Below are positions 8,705-17,396 of a stretch of 64,000 bases of DNA, in pieces; within the stretch, counting starts at the first letter, position 1; every line of letters starts with the position of its first letter. This DNA comes from Pseudomonas sp. KU43P (lineage in GTDB: Bacteria > Pseudomonadota > Gammaproteobacteria > Pseudomonadales > Pseudomonadaceae). The notes under the pieces were generated by a model, which had not been told where the DNA came from, did no database searches, and saw only the letters and a list, made by a program, of their open reading frames with translations. The stretch lies in NCBI RefSeq assembly GCF_033095865.1, contig NZ_AP019365.1, positions 5,181,501 through 5,245,500 on the forward strand. Reading direction: 5' to 3'. The position numbers were made by a program, and so were the translations under genes.

Positions 8705-10057
8705 TCAGTGGGTCTGGCCCAGCGCCGAAGGCGCCTTGGCGTCAGGGGAAGTCGCGCCCTTCGGGCGAGTGCGGATGAAGAACACGGCAATGGCTGCCAG
8801 CACCGAAGTCACGGCCAGGCCATACAGGCCGCCCTGGATCGAACCGGTCTGTTGCTCCAGCAGGCCGAAGGTGGTCGGCGCCACGAAGCCACCCAAGTTG
8901 CCGACCGAGTTGATCAGTGCGATCACCGCAGCGGCGATGCGTGCATCCAGGTAGCCCTGGGGGATCGGCCAGAACAGTGACGAGGCCGACTTGAAGCCGA
9001 TGGCGGCAAAGCACACGGCAACGAAGGCAAACACCGGCCCGCCAGTGGTGGACATGAACATGCCGATGGCAGCGATCAGCAAGGCACCCGCAACCCACGC
9101 CTGCTGGAACTTCCAGCGAGTGGAGCCGGCCGCGAAGGCGTACATGGCCAGAATCGAGATCAGCCACGGAATCGAGTTGAAGAAGCCGACCTGCAGGTCG
9201 CTCAGGTCGCCCATGCGCTTGATGATGCTCGGCAGCCAGAACGTTGCGGCGTAGATGGTGAGCTGGATGCAGAAGTAGATCAGGCAGAACAGCACGATCT
9301 GCCGGTCCTTGAGCAGGCTCCAGGCCGAAGGCTGCACGGTACCGATGGCTTCGCGCTCGCGCTGCTCGCGATCGATGGTGTCGACCAGCGCGTCCTGCTC
9401 GGCCTTGCTCAACCACTTGGCATCCTGGGGTTTGGAGTCGAGCCAGAAGAACACGAAGAAACACAGGGTCACCGAGGCCATGCCCTCGATGAACAGCATC
9501 CACTGCCAGCCATGCATGCCCAGGCCCTGAATCTGCATCAGCGCCCCGGCCAGTGGGCCGGAAATCAGCGAGGCCAGGGCCGAGCCGCTGAGGAAGATGG
9601 CAATGGCCTTGCCACGCTCGGCAGCAGGCAACCAGCGGGTGAAGTAGTAGATCACGCCAGGGAAGAAACCGGCTTCGGCCACTCCCAGCAGGAAGCGCAG
9701 CACGTAAAACTGGGTTTCGGTCTGCACGAACGCCATGGCGGTGGCCACCAGCCCCCAGGTGAACATGATGCGCGTCAGCCACAGCCGCGCACCGACCCGC
9801 TGCAGCAGCATGTTCGATGGCACTTCGAACAGTGCGTAACCGATGAAGAACAGGCCGGCACCAAAGCCATAGGCTGCAGCGCTGATGCCCAGGTCGCTTT
9901 CCAGGTGCGGGCGGACGAAACCGATGTTGACGCGGTCGAGGTAGTTGACGATGAACATGATGACGAACAGCGGCAGCACGTGGCGCTTGACCTTGGATAC
10001 AGCACTGGCCAGCACGTCGCCTCCATTCCGGGCAGACGGATCGAGGGTGTCATTCAC
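8705..10057 (-). CDS. MFS transporter, probable glucarate/galactarate uptake (ACS family)
   Basis: A twelve-TM MFS protein of 450 residues, assuming the GTG start at 10057 ([14 protein letters not shown]), which has GGGAG seven bases upstream. The longer ATG frame at 10261 covers the AT-rich promoter region and is rejected. [20 protein letters not shown] in TM1 and [18 protein letters not shown] in the first loop are ACS-family motifs, as in GudP and phthalate/tartrate permeases. Its operon with gudD makes D-glucarate or galactarate the probable substrate. It is divergent from a GntR-type regulator, with a candidate operator at 10138 in its upstream region. Confidence 0.85.
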   Translation of the reverse strand: MNDTLDPSARNGGDVLASAVSKVKRHVLPLFVIMFIVNYLDRVNIGFVRPHLESDLGISAAAYGFGAGLFFIGYALFEVPSNMLLQRVGARLWLTRIMFTWGLVATAMAFVQTETQFYVLRFLLGVAEAGFFPGVIYYFTRWLPAAERGKAIAIFLSGSALASLISGPLAGALMQIQGLGMHGWQWMLFIEGMASVTLCFFVFFWLDSKPQDAKWLSKAEQDALVDTIDREQREREAIGTVQPSAWSLLKDRQIVLFCLIYFCIQLTIYAATFWLPSIIKRMGDLSDLQVGFFNSIPWLISILAMYAFAAGSTRWKFQQAWVAGALLIAAIGMFMSTTGGPVFAFVAVCFAAIGFKSASSLFWPIPQGYLDARIAAAVIALINSVGNLGGFVAPTTFGLLEQQTGSIQGGLYGLAVTSVLAAIAVFFIRTRPKGATSPDAKAPSALGQTH

Positions 10058-10137
10058 TTGCGGTCTCCCACTAATTGTTTTTGTGCGGGTCGAGGTTGTC
10101 TGGGAAGACAATGCAGCGGAGCATATGCCCGTCGAAG

Positions 10138-10148
10138 TTGTACGACAA
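10138..10148. promoter_or_regulatory. GntR/FadR-type operator candidate O1
   Basis: TTGTACGACAA is a perfect TTGTnnnACAA dyad about 80 bases upstream of the MFS GTG start. This is the operator style of the FCD subgroup of GntR regulators. It matches the second site at 10283 in its arms but not its centre. It is the likely control site for the transporter-gudD operon. Confidence 0.5.
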
Positions 10149-10280
10149 GATCGCCAAGCGTGATGAAATTGCAAAATACAAGCTGATAAATGCACTAAAA
10201 TCTCCGATATTGCAGGTATTGCTAGCATCATTTTTCGAGCAAGAAGAGAAAAAACGGGCAAAGAATATTTTTTATCGCTA

Positions 10281-10295
10281 ACTTGTCATACAAGT
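10281..10295. promoter_or_regulatory. GntR/FadR-type operator candidate O2
   Basis: ACTTGTCATACAAGT is a perfect palindrome around a 3-base centre, 26 bases before the GntR ATG. It shares the TTGTnnnACAA core with O1, and the centres are 145 bases apart. It is placed to give autoregulation or, with O1, DNA looping. Confidence 0.55.
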
Positions 10296-10320
10296 AAATC
10301 TAGCGCTCGGAGCCACTCCC

Positions 10321-11019
10321 ATGTCTCAGCCCCCTCGCCCACGCAGCCACAGCCGCGCCCATGACCTGGTGTCGACCCTGACCCAGCAGATTCTGTTGGG
10401 CACCTTCAAGCCGGGCGACAAACTGCCCTCGGAAAACACCTTGGTACGTGAGCATGCTGTAAGCCGCACGGTGGTGCGCGAAGCCTTGTCGAAGCTGCAA
10501 GCTTCAGGTTTGGTGGAGCCCCGCCACGGCATCGGCACCTTCGTGATGCCGCGCCCGGCTCAAGCTGGCCTGCGGGTGGGAGCGGAAAACGCCGCGAGCG
10601 TGCGCGACCTGCTGGAACTGCGGATCGGCCTGGAAGGCCAGGCAGCGGCCCTCGCTGCTACGCGCCGCACTGATGCGCACCTGGTACGCATGCGCCAGGC
10701 GCTGGACGACTACCAGGACTTGGCCGCTGCTGGCGACAGCTGCATCGAGGCAGACCGGCGCTTCCATCTGCTGATCGCCGAGGCCACGGGCAACCTGTAC
10801 TTCAGCGAGATGATGGCGCAGTTGGGCAATGGCCTGATCCCGCGAAACCGCATGGCACTGGCCGAACGCGCCGGGGCAAACCTGGCCCGGCATGCATACC
10901 TGGCCAACCTTGAGCACGAAGCGATCCTCAATGCCATCCGCCGGCAAGACCCAGACGCGGCGCGGGCGGCGATCTGCCTGCACCTGTCCAACAGCCGGGA
11001 TCGCTTGTTGCCTGACTAA
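10321..11019 (+). CDS. GntR-family regulator, FadR/FCD subgroup
   Basis: A 232-residue repressor or activator. The N-terminal winged helix (GTFKPGDKLPSENTLVREHAV...SRTVVREALSKLQASGLVEPRHGIGTFV) is at residues 28-77. The helical FCD ligand domain follows, with the conserved metal/acid site pattern (DRRFHLLIAEATGN, later NLEHEAILNAIRRQDPDAAR). It is divergent from the sugar-acid transporter and gudD, and so is probably their glucarate/galactarate-responsive regulator. Matching operator candidates flank the intergenic region. Confidence 0.9.
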   Translation: MSQPPRPRSHSRAHDLVSTLTQQILLGTFKPGDKLPSENTLVREHAVSRTVVREALSKLQASGLVEPRHGIGTFVMPRPAQAGLRVGAENAASVRDLLELRIGLEGQAAALAATRRTDAHLVRMRQALDDYQDLAAAGDSCIEADRRFHLLIAEATGNLYFSEMMAQLGNGLIPRNRMALAERAGANLARHAYLANLEHEAILNAIRRQDPDAARAAICLHLSNSRDRLLPD

Positions 11020-11213
11020 GGCCGATTCCTGGGAACAGCCCGCACACGAGCAGACACCGGAGCCGGCACCTGTCCTGAACATGAGTCGAACGTCGATTGT
11101 GATGGAAGCATCTCGCACTGCTGCCAATGATGGAGCGAAGACACTCTTCCGGCTCCCGAGGCTTGGCCGTACGCCATGGCAAGCCCGCTCCGTAACTCCA
11201 AGGCCGATCCCTC

Positions 11214-13916
11214 ATGAGAAACTCTGTACCCAATCAGACAGCCGAGTATCTTTTCTCCAGCCGCCATGAACGTCTGGACCTTTGGTGCGACCTGTTGCAA
11301 GCATGCCGAAACTGGGTCGCCACCAACAGTTGTGATCCCAGCGAAGCAGGCAAGAAGGCCGTCGGCCGGCTGCTCGCTGGCCTTCAGCCCCTGGAGCATT
11401 TCCATGCTTATCCCGGCCAGCGTTTGATGGCTATCCTCAGCCAACGGATCGCTGAACATGACGACAACGGAGCAGTGCGGCTAGCACAACGCATCTGCAG
11501 CTCATTACTCGATTGCAGCTACCGCCACGACCTGAACGACTGGGACCCGGCCGACGACCTGCCCGACGCCTCTCCTGCCCGTATCAGCATCAACCAGTCC
11601 GGGCCTGTGCATCGCCCCTACTTCGAGCTGCTGCTCGTCAATCCTGACGCTCGCACCTTCTGGCCACAGAGGTTGCAGGACATCCGCAACCTGCGACGGG
11701 ATCAGGACGAGTTCATCTATGAGCCCATCATCGCAGGCACGTTCGAGGACGCACTGATGGCGGCGATTCTGAACCCGGATGTGCAAGTCGTGGTGATCCA
11801 CGATGGGTTCCTTCATGACGCCGATCTGTCCCCTCGATTGCGTTACATGTTGCAGCAATATCAGGCGCTGTACGGCGGCGCACAACACGACGACCCCAGC
11901 ATAGAACTGGCCATCACACTGAACCGGATCAGGCCGGAGCTGAACATCATTCTGCTCAGGGATCGCGATGTCGAGAAGACCGCTGGCAACCATCAGCTGA
12001 CCTTCATCGACCGCGTGTTCTACGAATTCGAAGAACCCCTGGAAGTTCACTTGTGCATCATTGAAAACATAGCCAACCGCTACCGCACGCCATTCTTCGA
12101 TAACCTCAAGCGCTACGCTCGACGGCCTATCGGAACCTTTCACGCACTGCCTGTAGCCCGGGGAAAGTCCATTTTCAAATCCAACTGGATTCGGGACATG
12201 GGTGCATTCTATGGGGCTAACCTGTTCCTCGCCGAAAGTTCTGCCACCACAGGTGGGCTGGACAGCTTGCTGGAGCCTACCGGCAACATCCGCGAAGCCC
12301 AACGCTTGGCTGCGCATACCTTTGGTGCCAATGAGGCTTACTTCGTCACCAACGGTACATCCACGGCCAACAAGATCGTCGAGCAAGCACTGCTGGCGCC
12401 TGGCGACATTGTTCTGATCGACCGCAACTGCCACAAGTCGCATCACTATGCCGCCGTGCTGACTGGCGCCCTGCCGTTCTACATCGATGCCTATCCGTTA
12501 AGCGAATACTCCATGTACGGTGGTGTGCCACTGCGTTCGTTGAAAGAGGCGCTTCTGAACCTCAAACAGGAAGGCAAACTCGATCGTGCCAAGATGATGG
12601 TGCTGACCAATTGCACCTTTGATGGGCATGTCTACAACCCTGTGCGGGTAATGGAAGAATGCCTGGCGATCAAACCCGACCTGATTTTCTTGTGGGATGA
12701 AGCATGGTTCGGTTTCGCCCGGTTCTCCCCGCTGCTGCGCCAGCGAACGGCCATGTATGCCGCAACCGAGTTACGCAAGCGCCTCAAGTGCTCAGCCTAT
12801 CGGCAACGCTTCGACCTACACTGCCAAGGGTTGGCGGTGAGGACCGATGACAACTTGCTGGATGAACCGCTTCTGATGAACCCGGACGTGACCCAAGTAC
12901 GCGTCTATCAGACCAACTCAGTGCATAAATCCATGTCTGCCTTGCGCCAGGGTTCGATGATCCTGGTCAACGACGACAATTTCGCGCAAATAGAAGAGCC
13001 CTTCCGCGAGGCGCTGTTCACGCATACATCCACCTCGCCAAACCAGCAGATAATCGCCTCTCTGGACATTGCCCGTCGACAGATGGAACTGGAAGGCTAC
13101 GACCTGGTGATGCGCGCTACTCAGTTGGCTTTCATCATACGCCGGGAAGTCAATGGCCACCCACTGATCTCCCGATACTTCAGGATCTTCGACGTCAAGG
13201 AGATGATTCCCGAAGCGTTCCGGGGTTCGCAGATGGGCGACTATGGTTTATGGAGTACCGTTGGCCGGGCCATCGCGGAGGATGAGTTTTTCCTTGACCC
13301 CACCCGCCTGACGTTATCGTGCGGCCATGCCGGGTTCGACGGTACCGAGCTCAAGCAACTGCTGGCCAAACGGTACAACCTACAAGTGAACAAGACCTCA
13401 CGTAACAGCGTGCTGATGCAGACGAACATCAACAACACACGCAGCGATGTGGCACACCTTCTCCAAGTGTTGGTGTCTATCAGCCAGGATATCGATCAGC
13501 GAATCAAGGGAAAAGCCGCTGAGGCCCGCAAGCTTGAACGAAGGGTAGTGAGCCTGGTCGAGGAGGTGCCGAAGCTACCGAACTTCAGCCATTTTCATCC
13601 GGCATTTCGCAGCGACGTGCTGGATAGCACCGTCGAAGGTGACATTCGCAAAGCGTTCTACCGCACCTATGACCCGGATGCATGCGAGCATGTGAGGCTC
13701 TTCGACAGCACTATCGACGAGCGCCTGAACAACGGCCCGTCGTTGGTTTCGGCGAACTTTGTCATCCCCTATCCGCCAGGCTTCCCGATCATGGTGCCTG
13801 GCCAGGTCCTAACCGCGCCGATCATTGACTTCATGCGCAACCTGGATGTGCGTGAGGTTCATGGCTACAACAGCACTGAAGGCCTCAAGCTGCTCAAACC
13901 GGACAGGCTGCAATAA
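11214..13916 (+). CDS. Orn/Lys/Arg decarboxylase-family PLP enzyme, 900 residues
   Basis: A fold-type I, PLP-dependent decarboxylase of the bacterial Orn/Lys/Arg (AdiA/CadA/SpeC) family. Residues 1-300 are an extended N-terminal and wing region. The PLP domain has FVTNGTSTANKIV, DRNCHKSHHYAAVL, the aspartate in LIFLWDEAWFGFARF, and the cofactor lysine K572 in TNSVHKSMSALRQGS. The C-terminal domain ends with VIPYPPGFPIMVPGQ, typical of the family. At 900 residues it is longer than AdiA or LdcC (about 715-755). No antiporter or regulator is adjacent, so a CadBA- or AdiAC-type acid-resistance unit is not present. The substrate (arginine, lysine or ornithine) is undetermined. It ends at a strong terminator. 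Confidence 0.85.
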   Translation: MRNSVPNQTAEYLFSSRHERLDLWCDLLQACRNWVATNSCDPSEAGKKAVGRLLAGLQPLEHFHAYPGQRLMAILSQRIAEHDDNGAVRLAQRICSSLLDCSYRHDLNDWDPADDLPDASPARISINQSGPVHRPYFELLLVNPDARTFWPQRLQDIRNLRRDQDEFIYEPIIAGTFEDALMAAILNPDVQVVVIHDGFLHDADLSPRLRYMLQQYQALYGGAQHDDPSIELAITLNRIRPELNIILLRDRDVEKTAGNHQLTFIDRVFYEFEEPLEVHLCIIENIANRYRTPFFDNLKRYARRPIGTFHALPVARGKSIFKSNWIRDMGAFYGANLFLAESSATTGGLDSLLEPTGNIREAQRLAAHTFGANEAYFVTNGTSTANKIVEQALLAPGDIVLIDRNCHKSHHYAAVLTGALPFYIDAYPLSEYSMYGGVPLRSLKEALLNLKQEGKLDRAKMMVLTNCTFDGHVYNPVRVMEECLAIKPDLIFLWDEAWFGFARFSPLLRQRTAMYAATELRKRLKCSAYRQRFDLHCQGLAVRTDDNLLDEPLLMNPDVTQVRVYQTNSVHKSMSALRQGSMILVNDDNFAQIEEPFREALFTHTSTSPNQQIIASLDIARRQMELEGYDLVMRATQLAFIIRREVNGHPLISRYFRIFDVKEMIPEAFRGSQMGDYGLWSTVGRAIAEDEFFLDPTRLTLSCGHAGFDGTELKQLLAKRYNLQVNKTSRNSVLMQTNINNTRSDVAHLLQVLVSISQDIDQRIKGKAAEARKLERRVVSLVEEVPKLPNFSHFHPAFRSDVLDSTVEGDIRKAFYRTYDPDACEHVRLFDSTIDERLNNGPSLVSANFVIPYPPGFPIMVPGQVLTAPIIDFMRNLDVREVHGYNSTEGLKLLKPDRLQ

Positions 13917-13922
13917 TGCTTA

Positions 13923-13955
13923 CCGCGGGCTTTGCCTTGATGGCAAAGCCCGCGG
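13923..13955. terminator. Bidirectional intrinsic terminator
   Basis: A 14-bp perfect stem, CCGCGGGCTTTGCC with its complement GGCAAAGCCCGCGG, and a 5-base loop. It is placed 6 bases past the decarboxylase stop and just before the end of the convergent oxidoreductase gene at 13962. Confidence 0.85.
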
Positions 13956-13961
13956 GCGCTA

Positions 13962-14972
13962 TCAGAACGTCAGGCAGATCTTGCCGAAATGCCGGTTGCT
14001 TTCCTGATAGCGGAACGCGTCGACGATCTGTTCCAACTCGAAATGCTTGTCCACAACCGGTCGCATCCCGTTGGCGTCGATGGCCCTGACCATCGCCTGC
14101 TGCTGCGCGCGGCTGCCTACCAGCACACCTTGCAAGCGGATCTGCCGTACCAGTGCCTGCACCAATGGCAGCTGCCCGGCAACACCGGTGAGGATGCCGA
14201 TCAGTGACACATGCCCGCCGATCCGGGCCGCGATCATCGATTGTTCCAGGGTCGCCGGCCCACCAACCTCGATCACATGGTCGACTCCTCGGTTGTCGGT
14301 GAGTTCGCGCACTTTCTCGCCCCAGGCCGGCGTGGCCTTGTAGTTGATCAGGTGGTCGGCGCCCAGTGCCTTCAAGCGCTCGAGCTTGGCATCGCTGGAC
14401 GAGGTGGCGATCACCGTGGCGCCGGCCAGCTTGGCGAACTGCAGGGCGAAGATCGAGACGCCGCCGGTGCCTTGCACCAGCACGGTATCACCGGGCTTGA
14501 GGTGGTCGTCGCTCATCAGTGCGCGCCAGGCGGTAAGGCCGGCGGTGGTCAGGGTGGCGGCCTCGGCATGGCTGTAGCCCTGAGGTGCCAGGGTGAAGGA
14601 AGTAGCGCGGGCAGTGACCTGGCTGCGGGCATAACCATCGATACCATCGCCCGGCACGCTGGCGAAGCCTTCAACCTGGGCCTGGCCATCGAGCCAATCG
14701 GGGAAGAAGGTGCTGACGACGTTGTCGCCGACCTTGAACTCACTGACGCCGGCACCCACCGCGATCACTTCGCCGGCGCCATCGGCCATGGGGATGCGCC
14801 GTTCGCTCGGGCCCCACATGCCGCTCACGACGGCGAAGTCGTGGTAGTTGAGGGAGCTGGCATGCAGCTGCACGGTGATTTCGCCGGCCTTGGGCGCAGC
14901 GGCCTCGCAAGTGCCGACCTCGACCTTGTCGTAGCCGCCGCCGGGTTGTACATAGATGGCCTTGCTGGTCAT
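13962..14972 (-). CDS. MDR-superfamily NAD(P)-dependent alcohol dehydrogenase/quinone oxidoreductase
   Basis: A 336-residue medium-chain dehydrogenase/reductase. The GroES-like domain begins SKAIYVQPGGGYDKVEV and contains ASSLNYHDFAVVSG and the DGAGEVIAVGAGVSEFKVGD turn. The Rossmann domain is VLVQGTGGVSIFALQFAKLA. The cysteine-rich structural zinc loop of classical alcohol dehydrogenases is absent, and the catalytic Cys is replaced by Asn (LNYHD), so a zinc-independent quinone-oxidoreductase-type enzyme is likely. GGAG precedes the ATG. It is a single gene, with a REP pair upstream. The substrate is unknown. Confidence 0.85.
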   Translation of the reverse strand: MTSKAIYVQPGGGYDKVEVGTCEAAAPKAGEITVQLHASSLNYHDFAVVSGMWGPSERRIPMADGAGEVIAVGAGVSEFKVGDNVVSTFFPDWLDGQAQVEGFASVPGDGIDGYARSQVTARATSFTLAPQGYSHAEAATLTTAGLTAWRALMSDDHLKPGDTVLVQGTGGVSIFALQFAKLAGATVIATSSSDAKLERLKALGADHLINYKATPAWGEKVRELTDNRGVDHVIEVGGPATLEQSMIAARIGGHVSLIGILTGVAGQLPLVQALVRQIRLQGVLVGSRAQQQAMVRAIDANGMRPVVDKHFELEQIVDAFRYQESNRHFGKICLTF

Positions 14973-15020
14973 GGCTGGGTCTCCAGTTCAGGGTAAAGAC
15001 TGGAGTTCAGCATAGACAGT

Positions 15021-15110
15021 GCTGGCCCTATCGCCGGCAAGCCGGCTCTCACTGTAGCAGTGGGGCTCGAAGGTCGCTGTTGGAGCCAGCTTGCCGGCGA
15101 TAGGGCCAGC
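15021..15110. repeat. REP pair with 18-bp complementary ends
   Basis: Left arm GCTGGCCCTATCGCCGGC (15021-15038) and right arm GCCGGCGATAGGGCCAGC (15093-15110) are exact reverse complements. The spacer is REP-like. It separates the oxidoreductase gene from the HAD phosphatase gene. Confidence 0.9.
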
Positions 15111-15126
15111 CATTGCACCACAACAC

Positions 15127-15717
15127 TCAGCCCAGCATGCGCTGCAACGCCCGGCAATCCACCGCATGCCAATCTACCAGCTCTGGCCACGGATTATCCG
15201 GCAGATTCACCAGCACCGTGCGTGCCCCCGCCGCCCGCCCACAATCCAGGTCGAAGCGGTAATCACCCACCATCACCAACGCGTTCGGTGCCACGCCCCA
15301 GGCTTCGGCGATTTTCAGCAAACCGTCCGGGCTCGGCTTTGGCTCAGCCTCGTCACGCCCCAGCACATGCTCCACCTCGAAGCAGTCCGCCAGGCCGATG
15401 GCCTCCAGCGTCACATGCGCCAGCTCCCGCGCATTGCGAGTCAGGATCCCCAACCTGCAACCCCGTTCAGCCAACGCCCGCACCAGCTCCACCGCACCAC
15501 AGGCCGCCGTGGAGGCAATCGCCAGGTCACGTTCGTGCTCGAGCAACCAGGCATGCTTGGCCGCCGCCTCAGCCGCCGGCAGCGCTGCCAGGTGGGTGAG
15601 AATGTCGTGCTCGGCGGGAATCTCCAGCGCCTCGCGGATGGCGGCAAAATCGTGTACCGCCACGGTCAGGGTGCCGTCCATGTCGAACACCCAGTTGCGG
15701 ATTTCACCCAGCTTCAT
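15127..15717 (-). CDS. HAD-IA family hydrolase (phosphatase)
   Basis: A 196-residue haloacid dehalogenase-like phosphatase. Motif I is WVFDMDGTLT at residues 9-18, motif II is ILTRNARE, the motif III lysine lies in EPKPSPDGL, and motif IV is MVGDYRFDLDCGRAAG. The start MKLGEIRN at 15717 overlaps the tesB stop codon as ATGA, so translation is probably coupled to tesB. The longer upstream frame lies inside tesB and is rejected. The substrate is likely a small phosphorylated metabolite, as for Gph-like enzymes, but cannot be named. Confidence 0.9.
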   Translation of the reverse strand: MKLGEIRNWVFDMDGTLTVAVHDFAAIREALEIPAEHDILTHLAALPAAEAAAKHAWLLEHERDLAIASTAACGAVELVRALAERGCRLGILTRNARELAHVTLEAIGLADCFEVEHVLGRDEAEPKPSPDGLLKIAEAWGVAPNALVMVGDYRFDLDCGRAAGARTVLVNLPDNPWPELVDWHAVDCRALQRMLG

Positions 15718-16583
15718 GCCCAGTCCTTGCGATGGCGGATAAGGCCTTCCTGGCTGGACGAGGCCACCAGTTGCCCGGCGCGGTTGTAGATGCTGCCACG
15801 GCAGAAGCCACGGGCATTGCCCGCCCAGGGGCTGTCGGTGGCGTACAGCAGCCATTCATCAGCGCGCAGGTTGCCGTGGAACCACAGCGAATGGTCAAGG
15901 CTGGCGATCTGCATGTCGCGCTGCCACACCGACTTGCCATGGGGCAGCAGCGCGGTGGTCAGCAGGCCGAAGTCGGAGGCGTAGGCCAGCAGGTACTTGT
16001 GCAGCGCCGGTACGTCCGGCAGGGTACCGTCGGCACGGAACCAGGCATATTTCACCGGGTCGCCGGGCTTGGGGTTGAACGGGTCGCGCTCGGTAACCGG
16101 GCGAATCTCGATCGGCTTGGCGCACAGCACCTTGTCGCGGATGCGCTCGGGTAGTTGGTCAGCCATGGCGCGGGCCAGTTCCACTTCGGTCGGCAGGTTT
16201 TCCGGCCCTACCACTTCAGGCATCTGTGCCTGGTGGGAGAACCCTTCCTCGTCGTACTGGAACGAAGCGCTGCAGGTGAAGATGGTCTGGCCTTTCTGGA
16301 TGGCCGTTACTCGACGGGTGCTGAAACTGCCGCCATCGCGCACACGGTCGACCGAGTAGACCACCGGCAGGCTGGCATCGCCTGGGCGCAGGAAGTAACC
16401 GTGCAGTGAATGCACATGGCGCGCGTCCTCGACCGTCTGGCTGGCGGCTGACAGCGACTGGCCCAATACCTGGCCGCCGTACAGCTGGCGGAAACCCAGG
16501 TCCTGGCTGCGCCCACGGAACAGGTTCTCCTCGATCGACTCGAGGCTCAACAGGTCGACCAGGTCGTCCAACACATGACTCAT
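15714..16583 (-). CDS. tesB: Acyl-CoA thioesterase II
   Basis: A double hot-dog thioesterase hydrolysing medium- and long-chain acyl-CoA to free fatty acid and CoA in the cytoplasm. The 289-residue product starts at 16583 (MSHVLDDLVDLLSLE), with AGGAG eight bases upstream, and is close to the E. coli TesB length. N-terminal hot-dog motifs are visible (FRQLYGGQVLGQSL; HSLHGYFLRPGD). So are the catalytic Asp of MQIASLDHSLWFH and the Gln of LVASSSQEGLIR. It heads a two-gene operon with the HAD phosphatase. Confidence 0.95.
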   Translation of the reverse strand: MSHVLDDLVDLLSLESIEENLFRGRSQDLGFRQLYGGQVLGQSLSAASQTVEDARHVHSLHGYFLRPGDASLPVVYSVDRVRDGGSFSTRRVTAIQKGQTIFTCSASFQYDEEGFSHQAQMPEVVGPENLPTEVELARAMADQLPERIRDKVLCAKPIEIRPVTERDPFNPKPGDPVKYAWFRADGTLPDVPALHKYLLAYASDFGLLTTALLPHGKSVWQRDMQIASLDHSLWFHGNLRADEWLLYATDSPWAGNARGFCRGSIYNRAGQLVASSSQEGLIRHRKDWA

Positions 16584-16674
16584 CGGGGGTTCTCCTAGCA
16601 AGGCATCACAGCTCTACGGCGCTCTCATGAAGGCAAATGATACAGGGTTTGTCATCGGCACCGCGCATACCTGC

Positions 16675-17247
16675 CTATTCAGCGCGCTGGGTCTGCTCCC
16701 AACGCGCGCGGTCGATGCGGTACAGCACGTGGGGGCGTAGCGGGTGGTCGGCGGGCAGGCGGGGGTGTTCGAAGCTGCCCTGCACGTCCTGGAGCATGCC
16801 GATGGCCTGCATCACCTTCTGCGACGGCAGGTTGCCTTCGGTAGTGAACGACACCACCTCGTCCAGGCGCAATTGGGCGAAAGCACAACGCAGGCAGGTC
16901 CACGCCGCCTCGCTGGCAAAGCCCAGGCCCCAATGGCGACAGGCCAGGCGCCAGCCAATCTCCACGGCCGGCCCGAAGGGCGCGTCGAAGTTGACATTGA
17001 GCAGACCGGTCATACCGATGAAGGCGCCACTGTCCTTGCGCTCCAGGGCCCACAGGCCGAAACCGTATTCATTGAAATGGCCACGTATCCGGCCGATCAG
17101 CGCCGCCGCTTCCAGCCGCGTCAGGGGGGCCGGAAAGTAGCGCATCACGTGGGGGTCGGCACACAGTGCAGCGAACTCGCGCAGGTCTTCGTCGTGCCAT
17201 TGGCGCAGTACCAGCCGTGCGCTTTCCAGTTCCAGGATGGGGGTCAT
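16675..17247 (-). CDS. GNAT-family N-acetyltransferase (RimJ/RimL type)
   Basis: A 190-residue acetyltransferase with the ATG at 17247 (MTPILELESARLVLRQWHDE), preceded by GGAG. Residues 5-20 give the LESARLVLRQW start typical of the RimL-like group. The acetyl-CoA site follows in EIGWRLACRHWGLGFASEAA, where the usual Q/RxxGxG/A loop is relaxed, and in TTEGNLPSQKVMQAIGM. It is a single gene. The substrate (protein N-terminus or small amine) is not predictable. Confidence 0.85.
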   Translation of the reverse strand: MTPILELESARLVLRQWHDEDLREFAALCADPHVMRYFPAPLTRLEAAALIGRIRGHFNEYGFGLWALERKDSGAFIGMTGLLNVNFDAPFGPAVEIGWRLACRHWGLGFASEAAWTCLRCAFAQLRLDEVVSFTTEGNLPSQKVMQAIGMLQDVQGSFEHPRLPADHPLRPHVLYRIDRARWEQTQRAE

Positions 17248-17396
17248 TGCTGTGTGCTCCGGTTTTGCTGGCCTGCAGTTTACAGCGTAGGCGAAATGCA
17301 ATTTTCACACGCCCTTCACCGGCCCCCGACAGGCCGCTTCGCACAATGCCGCCATCCACCGCCGCACAGAACGCGGCCATGCCATCGGAGCGCAGC

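Noticed and set aside
8705..10261. Longer 518-codon version of the MFS gene
   Set aside because: The additional N-terminus covers the AT-rich promoter and operator region. The GTG at 10057 has a good ribosome binding site and gives the usual family length.
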